A stretch of 38,896 nt of DNA, taken from the IMG/VR virus record IMGVR_UViG_3300034198_010576, positions 1 to 38,896 of that record, one strand, 5' to 3'. Below are positions 1-6,869 of the stretch, one piece after another. A program made the position numbers and the translations under genes. Source of the DNA: a virus. Under the pieces are notes generated by a model, which was not told the DNA's origin, searched no databases, and was given only the letters and a program-made list of their open reading frames with translations. Positions within the stretch are counted from its first letter, which is position 1, and each line of letters opens with the position of its first letter.

Positions 1-87
1 ACCTACCTGGTCACCGAGTTCGGGCAGCCGTTTTCGCTGGCTGGGTTCGGCAATTGGTTCCGCGACCGCTGCAACGAGGCGGGGCTG
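1..87. repeat. Terminal direct repeat, left copy (circular overlap)
   Basis: These 87 bases are identical to 38810-38896. They lie in the middle of the integrase reading frame, and the frame is kept when the two copies are merged. This is what is expected from an assembled circular molecule opened at an arbitrary point. A true terminal redundancy or a cos end would not be expected inside int. Confidence 0.95.
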
Positions 88-285
88 CGTGATGTGTCCG
101 CGCACGGGCTGCGTAAGGCGGCCGCTCGGCGTCTGGCCGAGAGCGGATGCTCGGCGCATGAGATCATGGCAATCACTGGCCACCGGAGCCTTGCAGAGGT
201 CGAGCGATACACGCGGGCGGCCAGCCAAGAGCGCCTGGCGAAACAAGCTGCAACCGGGCTGAAACGTGAACCCGGCGTTGGCTAA
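1..285 (+). CDS. int: Tyrosine recombinase integrase, C-terminal part (gene continues from window end)
   Basis: This is the catalytic end of a phage integrase whose first 277 codons lie at 38066-38896. Bases 1-87 duplicate 38810-38896, so the joined protein is 342 residues. The segment carries the HxxR box (H283-G-L-R286), the TGH box (H309) and the nucleophile Y318 in E-R-Y-T-R, all in the spacing usual for phage integrases. With R200 and K223 in the other part, the full R-K-HxxR-H-Y set is present, so the enzyme looks active. It should recombine attP with a host attB site and, with an excision factor, reverse this. The stop codon lies inside the first copy of the TTGGCTAAC repeat, and attP-like DNA follows at once. 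Confidence 0.95.
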   Translation, partial: TYLVTEFGQPFSLAGFGNWFRDRCNEAGLRDVSAHGLRKAAARRLAESGCSAHEIMAITGHRSLAEVERYTRAASQERLAKQAATGLKREPGVG

Positions 286-310
286 CATTTGAGCCTGTTA
301 GCCAATTTTT
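278..310 (+). terminator. Rho-independent terminator of the rightward operon
   Basis: TTGGCTAAC (278-286) and its exact reverse complement GTTAGCCAA (297-305) form a 9-bp stem with a 10-base loop, followed directly by five T (306-310). The stem starts inside the last codons of int, so it should end the rightward transcript that includes int. The same 9-mer is repeated as probable integrase arm sites, so the hairpin may have two jobs. Confidence 0.7.
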
Positions 311-328
311 CACCTAAGCTATTGATTC

Positions 329-347
329 CCCAAAATAAATTTTTGGG
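329..347. repeat. 7-bp inverted repeat, candidate integrase core site
   Basis: CCCAAAA, five bases (TAAAT), then TTTTGGG. It sits between the outer TTGGCTAAC copies, where the strand-exchange core of attP should lie. The arm length and spacer are in the range used by tyrosine recombinases. It could also be an unrelated hairpin. Confidence 0.4.
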
Positions 348-552
348 ATGGTGAGCCCAGTTGGAGCCGGGAAACCCTGTAGAATCAACGCCTTGCGTTG
401 GCTAACGCCGAATCCGACCCCATTGATTTTATTGGCAAATTTAGGATTTGGCTAACGCACTGAACCCTAGACTCGTGGCGCTTCAAACGAAGCGGCCCCG
501 CCCCGGACGGCAATCCGGAAGCGAGGCCTAACCCAAACACATGAGGATAGTC

Positions 553-672
553 ATGCGTCGAGCTGTGCGCTCCATAGCAATTTCAATTTACATAGTCACG
601 GTGCTGTTGCTGGACTTGGCAATGGCGCTGATCGTGCTGGCCGGGGTCGCGATTGCGGTTGGCACGCCATGA
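553..672 (+). CDS. Small single-pass membrane protein (39 aa)
   Basis: A 39-codon gene with ATG at 553, preceded by GAGGA six bases upstream; an in-frame ATG at 541 lacks such a site. The product starts with a short basic stretch (M-R-R-A-V-R) followed by about 28 hydrophobic residues to the end, so it should insert as one membrane helix. Its stop overlaps the next start in ATGA (669-672), which supports translation of both. It lies just past attP on the int strand but after the int terminator, so it needs its own promoter, and none is clear. Lysogenic conversion or a role in lysis are possible; the function is unknown. Confidence 0.55.
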   Translation: MRRAVRSIAISIYIVTVLLLDLAMALIVLAGVAIAVGTP

Positions 673-854
673 GCCGGGTCGCCCTGAAAAGGCCAAAGCA
701 CGGCTGGGCTCGCACCCGCCAGGAGCAATTTGATGACGCCCTGAATAGCGGGATCGTCTGGTGCATCGGGCTCTGCTTTTTCGCAACCGTGTCGATCAGC
801 ATGATCGGGGCCACGATCACGACAATCGAGCACGCGCTGGCCTGGTTCGCCTAG
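669..854 (+). CDS. Small membrane protein (61 aa), coupled to 553-672
   Basis: The start overlaps the stop of the preceding 39-codon gene (ATGA). The N-terminal third is basic and polar (K8, R9, K11, R15, R17). Residues about 29-50 form one hydrophobic helix with two cysteines (C32, C36), and the tail is short. The stop TAG at 852-854 shares the palindrome CTAG with the stop of the opposite-strand Rz1 gene, so the two convergent genes abut with no spare base. Function not recognised. Its place next to attP fits an accessory gene expressed in the lysogen, but this is inference. Confidence 0.55.
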   Translation: MSRVALKRPKHGWARTRQEQFDDALNSGIVWCIGLCFFATVSISMIGATITTIEHALAWFA

Positions 855-1129
855 TTGCCGGGGGCGGGCCAGCCGCACTGCGTCCGCCCCCATGCCTGCA
901 GCCTCGCATAGCGGCTGCGCTGGATCTCGTAGAGCTGGATATGGTTCAGCCAGGTGGCAATCGCCTCGCCCTGCGTCAGCGGCCCCGGCCGGATTGCCGG
1001 CAGCCTCTCAGGAGTCACCAGAAGCTCGCCGGCAGGCACTGGGCACTGGGTAGGCGCAGGCTCAGGAGTGTGGGCACAGCCCGCCAGCAGGGCTGCTGTG
1101 AGCCCCAGCACGGCCGCCCTACTTCTCAT
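851..1129 (-). CDS. Rz1-like outer-membrane spanin lipoprotein
   Basis: 92 residues beginning with a lipoprotein signal: basic start (M-R-S-R), hydrophobic helix, and lipobox L-L-A-G-C with the lipidated cysteine at residue 18. The part after it is rich in proline at first (T-P-E-P-A-P), as in Rz1 proteins. It starts 11 bases inside the end of the Rz gene in another frame, the classic overlapping spanin arrangement. It would sit in the outer membrane and join Rz across the periplasm to disrupt the outer membrane in the last step of lysis. It is longer than lambda Rz1 and is the last gene of the leftward transcript. Confidence 0.85.
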   Translation of the reverse strand: MRSRAAVLGLTAALLAGCAHTPEPAPTQCPVPAGELLVTPERLPAIRPGPLTQGEAIATWLNHIQLYEIQRSRYARLQAWGRTQCGWPAPGN

Positions 1130-1472
1130 GGCCCATCGCCCGGTTGAGGGTTGAGGCTACCTCCGGCGGGAAATCGCATTCGGGCCTCGGCTTGAGGTCA
1201 AGGCCCTCCTGCAGGTCGCGGATCCGGGCCTCGAGTTCCGCCTCCCGCTGGTCGCCATCCGCGGCATCGGTTGCCCGAGCCCGATCGGCCGCACGCCTGG
1301 CGTCGACCTCGGCCTTGAGCGCAGCTGCCATGCTGGCATTGAGCGCCTCCAGCCGATCGGCCTCGAGCGCCCGGCCCCGCCAGCTCGCCACCTGCCAGCC
1401 GGCCATCAACAAGATGACGGCGGCTGTGATGCCGCCGCCAAGTTTCAGCCAGCCCATCGGGTTCGTGGGCAC
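1119..1472 (-). CDS. Rz-like inner-membrane spanin
   Basis: 117 residues with one N-terminal membrane helix (about residues 10-28) and a long alanine/arginine/glutamate-rich region (about 35-92) that should form a periplasmic coiled coil. The C-terminal segment (P-P-E-V-A-S-T-L-N-R) resembles that of many Rz proteins. It acts with the Rz1 lipoprotein as the i-spanin. Its 3' end overlaps the Rz1 start by 11 bases, and it follows the holin-like gene by two bases. Together with endolysin and holin candidates this completes a Gram-negative lysis cassette. Confidence 0.85.
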   Translation of the reverse strand: MPTNPMGWLKLGGGITAAVILLMAGWQVASWRGRALEADRLEALNASMAAALKAEVDARRAADRARATDAADGDQREAELEARIRDLQEGLDLKPRPECDFPPEVASTLNRAMGHEK

Positions 1473-1474
1473 GT

Positions 1475-2080
1475 CTAACCCGGCGGGCTGCTGGTTGCCG
1501 GAGGAGTGGCCGGCAATATCGTCTGGCGCACGGCTCTCTTAACCCGTGCAGCTGGCGCTGCAGCTGGTGCAGTCGCCGGCAAGTGTGTCTCGACCCAGTC
1601 AATGACGCCGTTGTCGTCGGCATCGATCCACCGGACGACCTCGGGATACTGGCTCGTCAAAAACCGCATCGCGTATTGCAGCACCTGGCTCTTGACCTGC
1701 ACATTGCGCAGCTCATCCACCGACGTGCCGGTACGCTGCAGTGCATAGGACAGCGCCTTGTCAACGGCGAGCCTGGCGTAATCTTCCATCTGCAGGTCAC
1801 GGGCCACGCCGTCGAGCGCAATGCGTCCGTGCGTCCAGCGCGAAATCTGAGCCGACAACCACCCGGCCGCCGCCGTGACGATCGCCAGCAATGCGGCGAT
1901 CAGCGTGTCGCGCAGGATTGTCAGATACGGGGTAACGTCAGCACCGTCAGCAACCGATGCCGCAGGTGTCGGTGCCGCCAGAAATTGCTGCTCGGTCAGC
2001 GGCAATTCCTGGCCAAACGCCCAGCTCGGCCACGCCGCAAGCACCAAGGCAATGAATGTCAGCAGTCTGATTCGTGACAT
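1475..2080 (-). CDS. Holin-like membrane protein with EF-hand loop
   Basis: 201 residues from ATG at 2080, which has GAGG five bases upstream; a GTG at 2086 is the less likely start. A signal-like hydrophobic segment (about 6-24) is followed by a second membrane helix (about 57-78) and a soluble, largely helical region. The organisation and location between endolysin and spanins suggest a holin or holin-like protein, perhaps of the Holin_LLH type, but the family is not certain. Near residue 155 the segment D-A-D-D-N-G-V-I-D-W-V-E fits a canonical EF-hand calcium loop at every liganding position. The C-terminal tail is rich in alanine and proline. Confidence 0.6.
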   Translation of the reverse strand: MSRIRLLTFIALVLAAWPSWAFGQELPLTEQQFLAAPTPAASVADGADVTPYLTILRDTLIAALLAIVTAAAGWLSAQISRWTHGRIALDGVARDLQMEDYARLAVDKALSYALQRTGTSVDELRNVQVKSQVLQYAMRFLTSQYPEVVRWIDADDNGVIDWVETHLPATAPAAAPAARVKRAVRQTILPATPPATSSPPG

Positions 2081-2212
2081 GTGCACCTCATCATTGGTGC
2101 ACGGAGCCAGCGATAACGGCCGCGGATAAAGAGGGGGGATGCGTGACCCGTGTCGGCAACGGCCCCGTGCCGAGACACACTGGAGCCAGCCTGACTCGCG
2201 CGCGACAAACCC
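2081..2212. other. Intergenic leader of the holin/spanin genes
   Basis: About 130 bases with no gene on either strand, between the stop of 2213-2479 and the holin-like start. It contains one copy of the leftward motif GCGCGAGTCA at 2192-2201, so it may hold the promoter for the last lysis genes. No clear sigma70 boxes or T-run hairpin were found. Confidence 0.5.
2192..2201 (-). promoter_or_regulatory. Late motif GCGCGAGTCA, site 4 (lysis)
   Basis: Leftward-strand copy of the four-site motif, read as CGC-GCGCGAGTCA-GG. It lies in an intergenic gap 112 bases before the holin-like start. It matches site 3, before the capsid gene, over GCGCGCGAGTCAGG. Confidence 0.5.
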
Positions 2213-2479
2213 TCAGTTGCCGAACAGCTCCTGCAAAACCCTGAAATCAAGGGCCTTGTTCATGAGCAGCAGCACGATGATGATGAGCAGCAACCGCTGC
2301 GTGCCGTGCAGATTGGCCTGCGCTTCCGTTATCGCGTGCATTAGCAACGCATATCGTTTGGTGCATTGCCGCACGTGCAATGCCAGATCCTTCGCCTCTT
2401 TCTCGTCGGGCGTCGCCATGGGGTCGGAGGCCGGATCATAATGCGGCGCCTTGCCAAACAGGGCGTCAAACAAGCTCAC
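2213..2479 (-). CDS. Small membrane protein of the lysis cassette, possible holin
   Basis: 88 residues from GTG at 2479, chosen because GGAGG lies seven bases upstream; a TTG at 2485 is too close to that site. The N-terminal two thirds is polar and helical. The only membrane helix is near the C-terminus (about residues 65-76, L-L-L-I-I-I-V-L-L-L-M), followed by a short tail. It directly follows the endolysin gene, whose stop it overlaps or abuts, and precedes the holin-like gene. A tail-anchored protein in this place could be a holin, an antiholin or a virion-associated membrane protein. No family was recognised. Confidence 0.65.
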   Translation of the reverse strand: MSLFDALFGKAPHYDPASDPMATPDEKEAKDLALHVRQCTKRYALLMHAITEAQANLHGTQRLLLIIIVLLLMNKALDFRVLQELFGN

Positions 2480-2481
2480 GA

Positions 2482-2985
2482 TCAATCCTCCCGAATACTG
2501 ATTGCGTTACTGATGACTGGCAGCGGCCCAACCCATTCGGGGATCAGTGCCTCGCCGGCCGGCCAGCGATAGCCAAGCACGCGGTCGAGCGAAAAGCTCG
2601 CAATCGACACCGCGTCCGACTGGTTGCCGCCGATGATTTGCACCAGCCGGCGCGCCCGATCCGTGCCCAGGTAAAACCCGACATGCCCCTGCCATGCATG
2701 CGGCGGGCGCGACAGAACGACCACGCACCCAAGAGCCGGCGAGTTCAGCCGGCGGCCCCATGTCTCATAGCTGCGCGCATTGGCCTTGCCCGATCCAGTC
2801 TGCCGGCCACGCGCCAGCATCGCGCCAACAAAGGCCGCACACCACGGCACCTCGTCCTGCCCGTCCGCGACATTTGCGAGGCCGGCATCCGACCAGTAGC
2901 GAATGATCCGCGGGTTGTCGGGCGTGCCGGCAAACTCCTGCACCCCCAGTTCGCCCCGCGCATTGCTCAGCCACAACGGATCCAT
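2482..2985 (-). CDS. Endolysin, TIGR02594/CHAP-like cysteine peptidase or amidase
   Basis: 167 residues with the layout of the TIGR02594 family of NlpC/P60- or CHAP-like peptidoglycan hydrolases. W-C-A-A-F-V gives the catalytic Cys49, G-H-V-G-F-Y gives His101, and G-G-N-Q-S-D gives a likely third residue, Asn121. The end (L-G-Y-R-W-P) is also typical. It should cleave peptide crosslinks or an amide bond in the host wall during lysis. There is no signal peptide or membrane helix, so release depends on a holin. It lies upstream of the holin candidates and spanins in one leftward cassette. A virion-associated role is less likely. Confidence 0.85.
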   Translation of the reverse strand: MDPLWLSNARGELGVQEFAGTPDNPRIIRYWSDAGLANVADGQDEVPWCAAFVGAMLARGRQTGSGKANARSYETWGRRLNSPALGCVVVLSRPPHAWQGHVGFYLGTDRARRLVQIIGGNQSDAVSIASFSLDRVLGYRWPAGEALIPEWVGPLPVISNAISIRED

Positions 2986-2986
2986 A

Positions 2987-3538
2987 TCAACCCCACATCA
3001 GGACGACATAGCCGCCCTGCGCCATCGTCACGCCGAGGCCGCCACCACCGCCCGGCTCGATGCCCTCCTGCCCGTCGCCACCCGGCAGGCCTGCAGCTCC
3101 TGGCTGACCGTCGCCCGGATTAGCAGCCTCGCCCGAGAACCCGTCGGCATTGATCGTGCCGCCCGATGCCGTGCCCCCCGTTCCGCCGATCGCCTTCTTG
3201 CCGCCACCGCCCGTCAACGTAATCGATGCCCCGTTGAGGGTGCCGCTCACACTGGACGCCTGCCCGTCTGCTGACGAAACAGCCGACCCTGCCGTGACAG
3301 TGATCGATGTTCCCCACTCCGCTGGCAGAACGGCAACGTCGTGATAAACGAACCCGCCACCCCCACCGCCGTCGTCCCAGTCAAGCGCCGTCGGCGCGTG
3401 GTAATACTGCCGCCCTGCCCCGCCCGCGCCCTGCACCCAAACCATGAGCCGAGAAACGTCGGCCGGCACCGTAACACTGCCAGAAAACCCTGCCTCGTAC
3501 AGCACGCGCGGCGGTATGTAGTTGACCACCGTGCTCAT
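2987..3538 (-). CDS. Glycine-rich tail-tip or adhesin protein
   Basis: 183 residues. The start at 3538 is set by the ATGA overlap with the stop of the tail fibre gene; the longer frame upstream only shadows that gene. The N-terminal half looks like a beta-sandwich. The rest holds glycine-rich stretches (G-G-G-G-G-G-F, G-G-G-G-K-K, E-P-G-G-G-G-G) like the polyglycine helix bundles of phage adhesins. Coupling to the fibre gene suggests that it caps the fibre or sits next to it and contacts the host surface. The exact partner is inferred from position only. Confidence 0.65.
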   Translation of the reverse strand: MSTVVNYIPPRVLYEAGFSGSVTVPADVSRLMVWVQGAGGAGRQYYHAPTALDWDDGGGGGGFVYHDVAVLPAEWGTSITVTAGSAVSSADGQASSVSGTLNGASITLTGGGGKKAIGGTGGTASGGTINADGFSGEAANPGDGQPGAAGLPGGDGQEGIEPGGGGGLGVTMAQGGYVVLMWG

Positions 3539-6537
3539 GACCTGTAGCCCACAAGGGTGCACTTCCACGCCGTGGCATTTGTCGTCGCCGTCGTTGCCGC
3601 TGAGGCCGAACAAAAAATGCCGATCAGTGATCCGCTTGCTATAACCACCGCACCCGGCGTCGCCGTTTGCAGGATCGTGCCGCTGGCAGATGTAAATCCG
3701 CTTGTCACCAGAGACGTGCCACCCGTCACGCCACCGCCATTGCTGGTCGCGGCCGAGCAGCCGTAACGCACATCCATCGTCAGCGTTACGCCCGATGCGT
3801 TGCGTCCGAGTGTGCTTTGAATCTGCGTCACAGTGAAAGCATACGGCAGGTGCATGGACGCCTTGGCCGCCAGCGTGGTGCCAAGAACGAGAAAACTCAG
3901 CTCAGGACTGATTGCCAGCGTGATAAATTCCAACGGCCGCACGTCACGCATCAGCACGCGCCGTGCCGAGGTTGTCGAGTTGTCAAATGTCAGGATCGAG
4001 TCAGCGTTCGCGTCCGGGGCCGTGTCCTGCGTCAGGTTTGCGAGACCTCGCAGGAGCTGCTCCGTCGTGACATAAGCCGCCTTGCTTCCAGTTGCCGCTG
4101 ATGTGTCCCACAACGGCAGGCGATCATCTGTGGCCGGTGCCGCACCAAGCGCCGCGCCGCCGCCAAACAGGTTTTCGGTCGTCAGCTGCCGATGCGCGGT
4201 GCCGTCGTGCAACAGCAGCGCATGGGCGCCCGTGTGCGTCGTGTTGGCCGTCAGCGATGGCACGTCGATCGCCGCCGTGATGTTTCCGCCAGCACCGGCA
4301 TCCGTCAGGGCAATGCCTGCCCCAGCCGTGAGGTATCGCTCGCCCGTCAGGTCGGCGTCGGCGGTGCCGCCAACGAGGACGTAACGGGATGCGGCAGGGG
4401 CGCCCCCGCCCCCACCGCCGCCCGCGCCCCACGCAAGCCCGTTTGGCGCCGCCGAGCTTGCCGTCAGAACCTGTCCGTCAGTACCAACCGACAGCGAGGC
4501 CCAGGTGGCCGTCGCCGTGCCGACAAGCAGCATGCCCTTGGCCGGCGTGATCGCCGCCGCATCCGTCAGCCTGGCACTGTAGGCCTGCACGTCGGTGCCG
4601 ATTGCAACCCCGAGATTGGTGCGTGCGGCCGCATTGGTGGCTGATCCCAGGAGCGTGAATATGTTGGCGCTCGAGGTGAGCGCTTCAGGCGCCCCGGCCA
4701 AGGCCGTCGAGCGTGCCAGGATCTGATACTGGTTGACGTTCGCCAGCTTCGCTAGCGTGACAGCACCGTCGGCGATACCGGCCGTCGCAATCGTACCGAA
4801 CCCGATCGTCGACCCGCTCTCGCGCAGCACGGCACCGCTCGCCGCAGTCGCCGCGATGTCAGCCACGTTGCCGGTGGAATTGGCCGAGCGGCCGATCAGG
4901 CTCAAAGCGCCAGCCTGGCGCAATTGCGTGTTGCCGACACTGTTGGCGACAATGTTGCCCGTCACCTGACCGGCCGTTGCCCAGTCCCAGGATACGGTCG
5001 CGCTGTCTGCCACGACACGCTCGGCGGAAAGGCCGGCATCAGCCGTACGCACAAGGTAATCAACTGTCGATGGCGCGCCGCCTCCCGAAGCCGTGGCCCA
5101 GCGCACGCCGGCGCCCGACGCGCTGTCGGCCTGCAAGAATTGGCCATCGGTGCCGACGCCCACCGTCGTCCAGGCGGTGCCGTTGGCCGCGATGATGTTG
5201 CCCTTGGTGCGGGTCGTGCCGGCCAGATCCGAGAGCTGACTGGCGAAGGCCTGCACGTTTGTCCCAATGGTCAGCCCCAGTGTCGTGCGTGCCGCCGTGG
5301 CATCTGCGTCGTCGATCAGCGAGCGGCCGAAAGACGTGCACGTGATCTCTTCGACATCGCCCGCGCCGGCCGTGGCACGGCCCAGCAACAGATCGGTTGC
5401 AGAGACGTTCTGCAGCTTGGCGTAGGTCACGGCATCATCGGCGATGCCGGCAGTCGCGATCGTGCCGAACCCGATGGTCGATCCACTCTCTCGCAGGACG
5501 GCGCCGCTGGCTGCGGTCGCAGCAATATCGGCGAGGTTGCCCGTCGAGTTGGCCGAGCGCCCCACCAGCGACAGTGCTCCGCCCTGCCTGAGCTGAGTGT
5601 TGCCGACGCTGTTGGTGACGATGTTGGCGCGTGCCTGCCCGGCGGTTGCCCAGTCAAACGAGATCGTCACCGTGTCAGTGACCACACGCTCGGCACTGAG
5701 CGAACCGTTTGCCGTGCGCACCAGGTAGTCGCCATCACTCGGTGCACCGCCACCGCCGCCGCCGGCCACAACCGCCCAGACGCCGTCGCCCCTGAGATAT
5801 TTTCCCTCATCGCCTGCAACCGGCTGCGGCACGATCCCGCGCGAGCCTGATGATCCAGCCGTCGCGCCGCCGAAGGACGGCAGGATCGCGTTGACCTGCG
5901 TGCCGTTCAGGTCAGCCGGCGCGCCGGTGCCGGATCCGCTCTCGCGGCCCTTGATCGTCGCCTGCGCCATCGAGGCCAGCAGCGTGTTCGAGACGCTGCC
6001 AGGCGTCAGGCTCGCGCCCTCGAGCTGGGACAGCGTCGCCGTCGAGACTGTCGGCTGACCGCTGGCATCGAACGCCAGCACCTTGTTGGCGCGCGTGATG
6101 GAGGACGGCAGATCGTTGACGGCCGGATCAGAGCGCCGCGCTCGCAGCACCCGGTCAAGCGCATCTGCCGTGTACTGCGTGCCAATCGCCAGCGTGTCGA
6201 GGCCGCCCTCGAGGGTTGCCGGAACGATTGTCGAGCCACTGGTGTAGTCGGCCGTCTGCAGCGTCGGTGTATTGCGGATGATGTGGATCTGTTGCGTAGC
6301 CGGCGGCGCCGCGGCAAACGTGATTGTCGCGCTCGAGAAGCCGCCGGTTCCGTCGTCTGTGACGGCGGTAATCGCATAATCTGCCGGCGCAGCCTGAACG
6401 CTCTCGGCCCCTGTGGCAATCGTTCGCAAGATCACAACGAGATCGCTTGACGAGCGGAATGGATACGGGAACGCAAACGCGGTTGTTATTGCGTTGCCCG
6501 TGTAGCTGATCCGGTTCTGCATCGTCGCGACTGTCAT
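3535..6537 (-). CDS. Tail fibre protein with duplicated shaft repeats
   Basis: 1000 residues from ATG at 6537, with GGAGG seven bases upstream. The reading frame stays open for 66 more codons upstream, but these only shadow two small genes. The N-terminus (M-T-V-A-T-M-Q-N-R-I-S-Y-T-G-N, to about residue 130) is homologous to the start of the tailspike at 6870-10148 and is probably the virion-anchoring domain of podoviral fibres. A long shaft of Ser/Thr/Ala/Gly-rich repeats follows, with a 115-residue unit present twice (about 263-377 and 486-600). The C-terminal quarter probably forms the receptor-binding head. No intramolecular chaperone motif was seen. It is translationally coupled to the glycine-rich protein downstream. 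Confidence 0.85.
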   Translation of the reverse strand: MTVATMQNRISYTGNAITTAFAFPYPFRSSSDLVVILRTIATGAESVQAAPADYAITAVTDDGTGGFSSATITFAAAPPATQQIHIIRNTPTLQTADYTSGSTIVPATLEGGLDTLAIGTQYTADALDRVLRARRSDPAVNDLPSSITRANKVLAFDASGQPTVSTATLSQLEGASLTPGSVSNTLLASMAQATIKGRESGSGTGAPADLNGTQVNAILPSFGGATAGSSGSRGIVPQPVAGDEGKYLRGDGVWAVVAGGGGGGAPSDGDYLVRTANGSLSAERVVTDTVTISFDWATAGQARANIVTNSVGNTQLRQGGALSLVGRSANSTGNLADIAATAASGAVLRESGSTIGFGTIATAGIADDAVTYAKLQNVSATDLLLGRATAGAGDVEEITCTSFGRSLIDDADATAARTTLGLTIGTNVQAFASQLSDLAGTTRTKGNIIAANGTAWTTVGVGTDGQFLQADSASGAGVRWATASGGGAPSTVDYLVRTADAGLSAERVVADSATVSWDWATAGQVTGNIVANSVGNTQLRQAGALSLIGRSANSTGNVADIAATAASGAVLRESGSTIGFGTIATAGIADGAVTLAKLANVNQYQILARSTALAGAPEALTSSANIFTLLGSATNAAARTNLGVAIGTDVQAYSARLTDAAAITPAKGMLLVGTATATWASLSVGTDGQVLTASSAAPNGLAWGAGGGGGGGAPAASRYVLVGGTADADLTGERYLTAGAGIALTDAGAGGNITAAIDVPSLTANTTHTGAHALLLHDGTAHRQLTTENLFGGGAALGAAPATDDRLPLWDTSAATGSKAAYVTTEQLLRGLANLTQDTAPDANADSILTFDNSTTSARRVLMRDVRPLEFITLAISPELSFLVLGTTLAAKASMHLPYAFTVTQIQSTLGRNASGVTLTMDVRYGCSAATSNGGGVTGGTSLVTSGFTSASGTILQTATPGAVVIASGSLIGIFCSASAATTATTNATAWKCTLVGYRS
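4737..5082 (-). repeat. Internal tail-fibre duplication, copy 2
   Basis: About 345 bases closely similar to 5406-5751 at a constant offset of 669 bases (223 codons), so both copies are in frame. They encode the shaft unit containing R-S-A-N-S-T-G-N and G-F-G-T-I-A-T-A-G-I-A-D. Many third-position differences show that the duplication is old or recombining slowly. Confidence 0.8.
5406..5751 (-). repeat. Internal tail-fibre duplication, copy 1
   Basis: Partner of the repeat at 4737-5082. Both copies run from the L-V-R-T-A motif through to the A-K-L motif of the fibre shaft. They could support length variation by recombination between copies. Confidence 0.8.
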
Positions 6538-6539
6538 GT

Positions 6540-6716
6540 CTAAGCCTCCGGCTCGACCGCCTCGGGCGGCACAAGTCGCTTCAGTGTGTTCACTTTGTCT
6601 TCGAGCACCTTGATGCGGCGCTCGGCTGCCGCGAGCTGCGCGCCAGCAATAGCCGCCTGGTTCAACGCGACATTGCGCTGCTCGGAGATCGCATTGAGGA
6701 GATCGGCTTGATCCAT
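6540..6716 (-). CDS. Small coiled-coil protein (58 aa) upstream of the tail fibre
   Basis: A 58-codon gene starting M-D-Q-A-D-L-L and ending V-E-P-E-A. Most of it (about residues 5-48) is a single amphipathic helix with heptad spacing of A, I, L and V, so a coiled-coil oligomer is likely. Its ATG overlaps the stop of the gene before it (TGATG), and its own stop is two bases before the tail fibre ATG, with the fibre's ribosome site inside its last codons. Tight coupling suggests an adaptor or accessory protein for fibre assembly. No family was recognised. Confidence 0.7.
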   Translation of the reverse strand: MDQADLLNAISEQRNVALNQAAIAGAQLAAAERRIKVLEDKVNTLKRLVPPEAVEPEA

Positions 6717-6868
6717 CAGACGGGCTCCACCTCATGGAACGCCACGACGACCTTCACGCCGTCCACGTCGAGCCAGACTTGTGACGAGCCGTGGACGGGG
6801 TTCAAGTCGATGACGGTGGCGATCTGGCCAAAGAATGGGCCGTCTTCGGTGATGCGGACTTCTGTCAT
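6716..6868 (-). CDS. Small beta-rich protein (50 aa) between tailspike and fibre genes
   Basis: A 50-codon gene beginning M-T-E-V-R-I-T-E-D-G. It starts one base after the tailspike stop and overlaps the next gene in TGATG. Alternating hydrophobic and polar residues (Q-I-A-T-V-I-D-L, V-W-L-D-V-D-G-V-K-V-V-V-A-F) suggest a small beta barrel. The compact position between two host-recognition genes points to a virion or assembly role. The function is unknown. Confidence 0.6.
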   Translation of the reverse strand: MTEVRITEDGPFFGQIATVIDLNPVHGSSQVWLDVDGVKVVVAFHEVEPV

Positions 6869-6869
6869 G

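Larger units (their letters stand above)
276..460. other. attP: Probable phage attachment site attP with integrase arm sites
   Basis: The 9-mer TTGGCTAAC occurs directly at 278-286, 398-406 and 448-456 and inverted at 297-305. The first two direct copies share 12 bases, GCGTTGGCTAAC. Repeated short sites flanking a central stretch just downstream of int are typical of arm-type sites for integrase. Between them, at 329-347, CCCAAAA and TTTTGGG form a 7-bp inverted repeat around a 5-base centre, which would suit core-type binding. The crossover sequence itself cannot be fixed without the host junction. There is no gene in 286-552, and the stretch is more AT-rich than the rest. Confidence 0.65.

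Noticed and set aside
1-87. End repeat as true terminal redundancy of packaged DNA
   Set aside because: It lies inside int and keeps its frame across the join, so an assembly overlap of a circle is the simpler reading.
345-395. Stretch after the putative core as a tRNA 3' end used as attB
   Set aside because: It lacks a recognisable T-arm sequence and acceptor pairing; no tRNA fragment can be supported.
6538-6735. N-terminal extension of the tail fibre frame
   Set aside because: It has no homology to the tailspike start, overlaps two well-formed small genes, and the ATG at 6537 has a strong ribosome site and begins the shared anchor motif.
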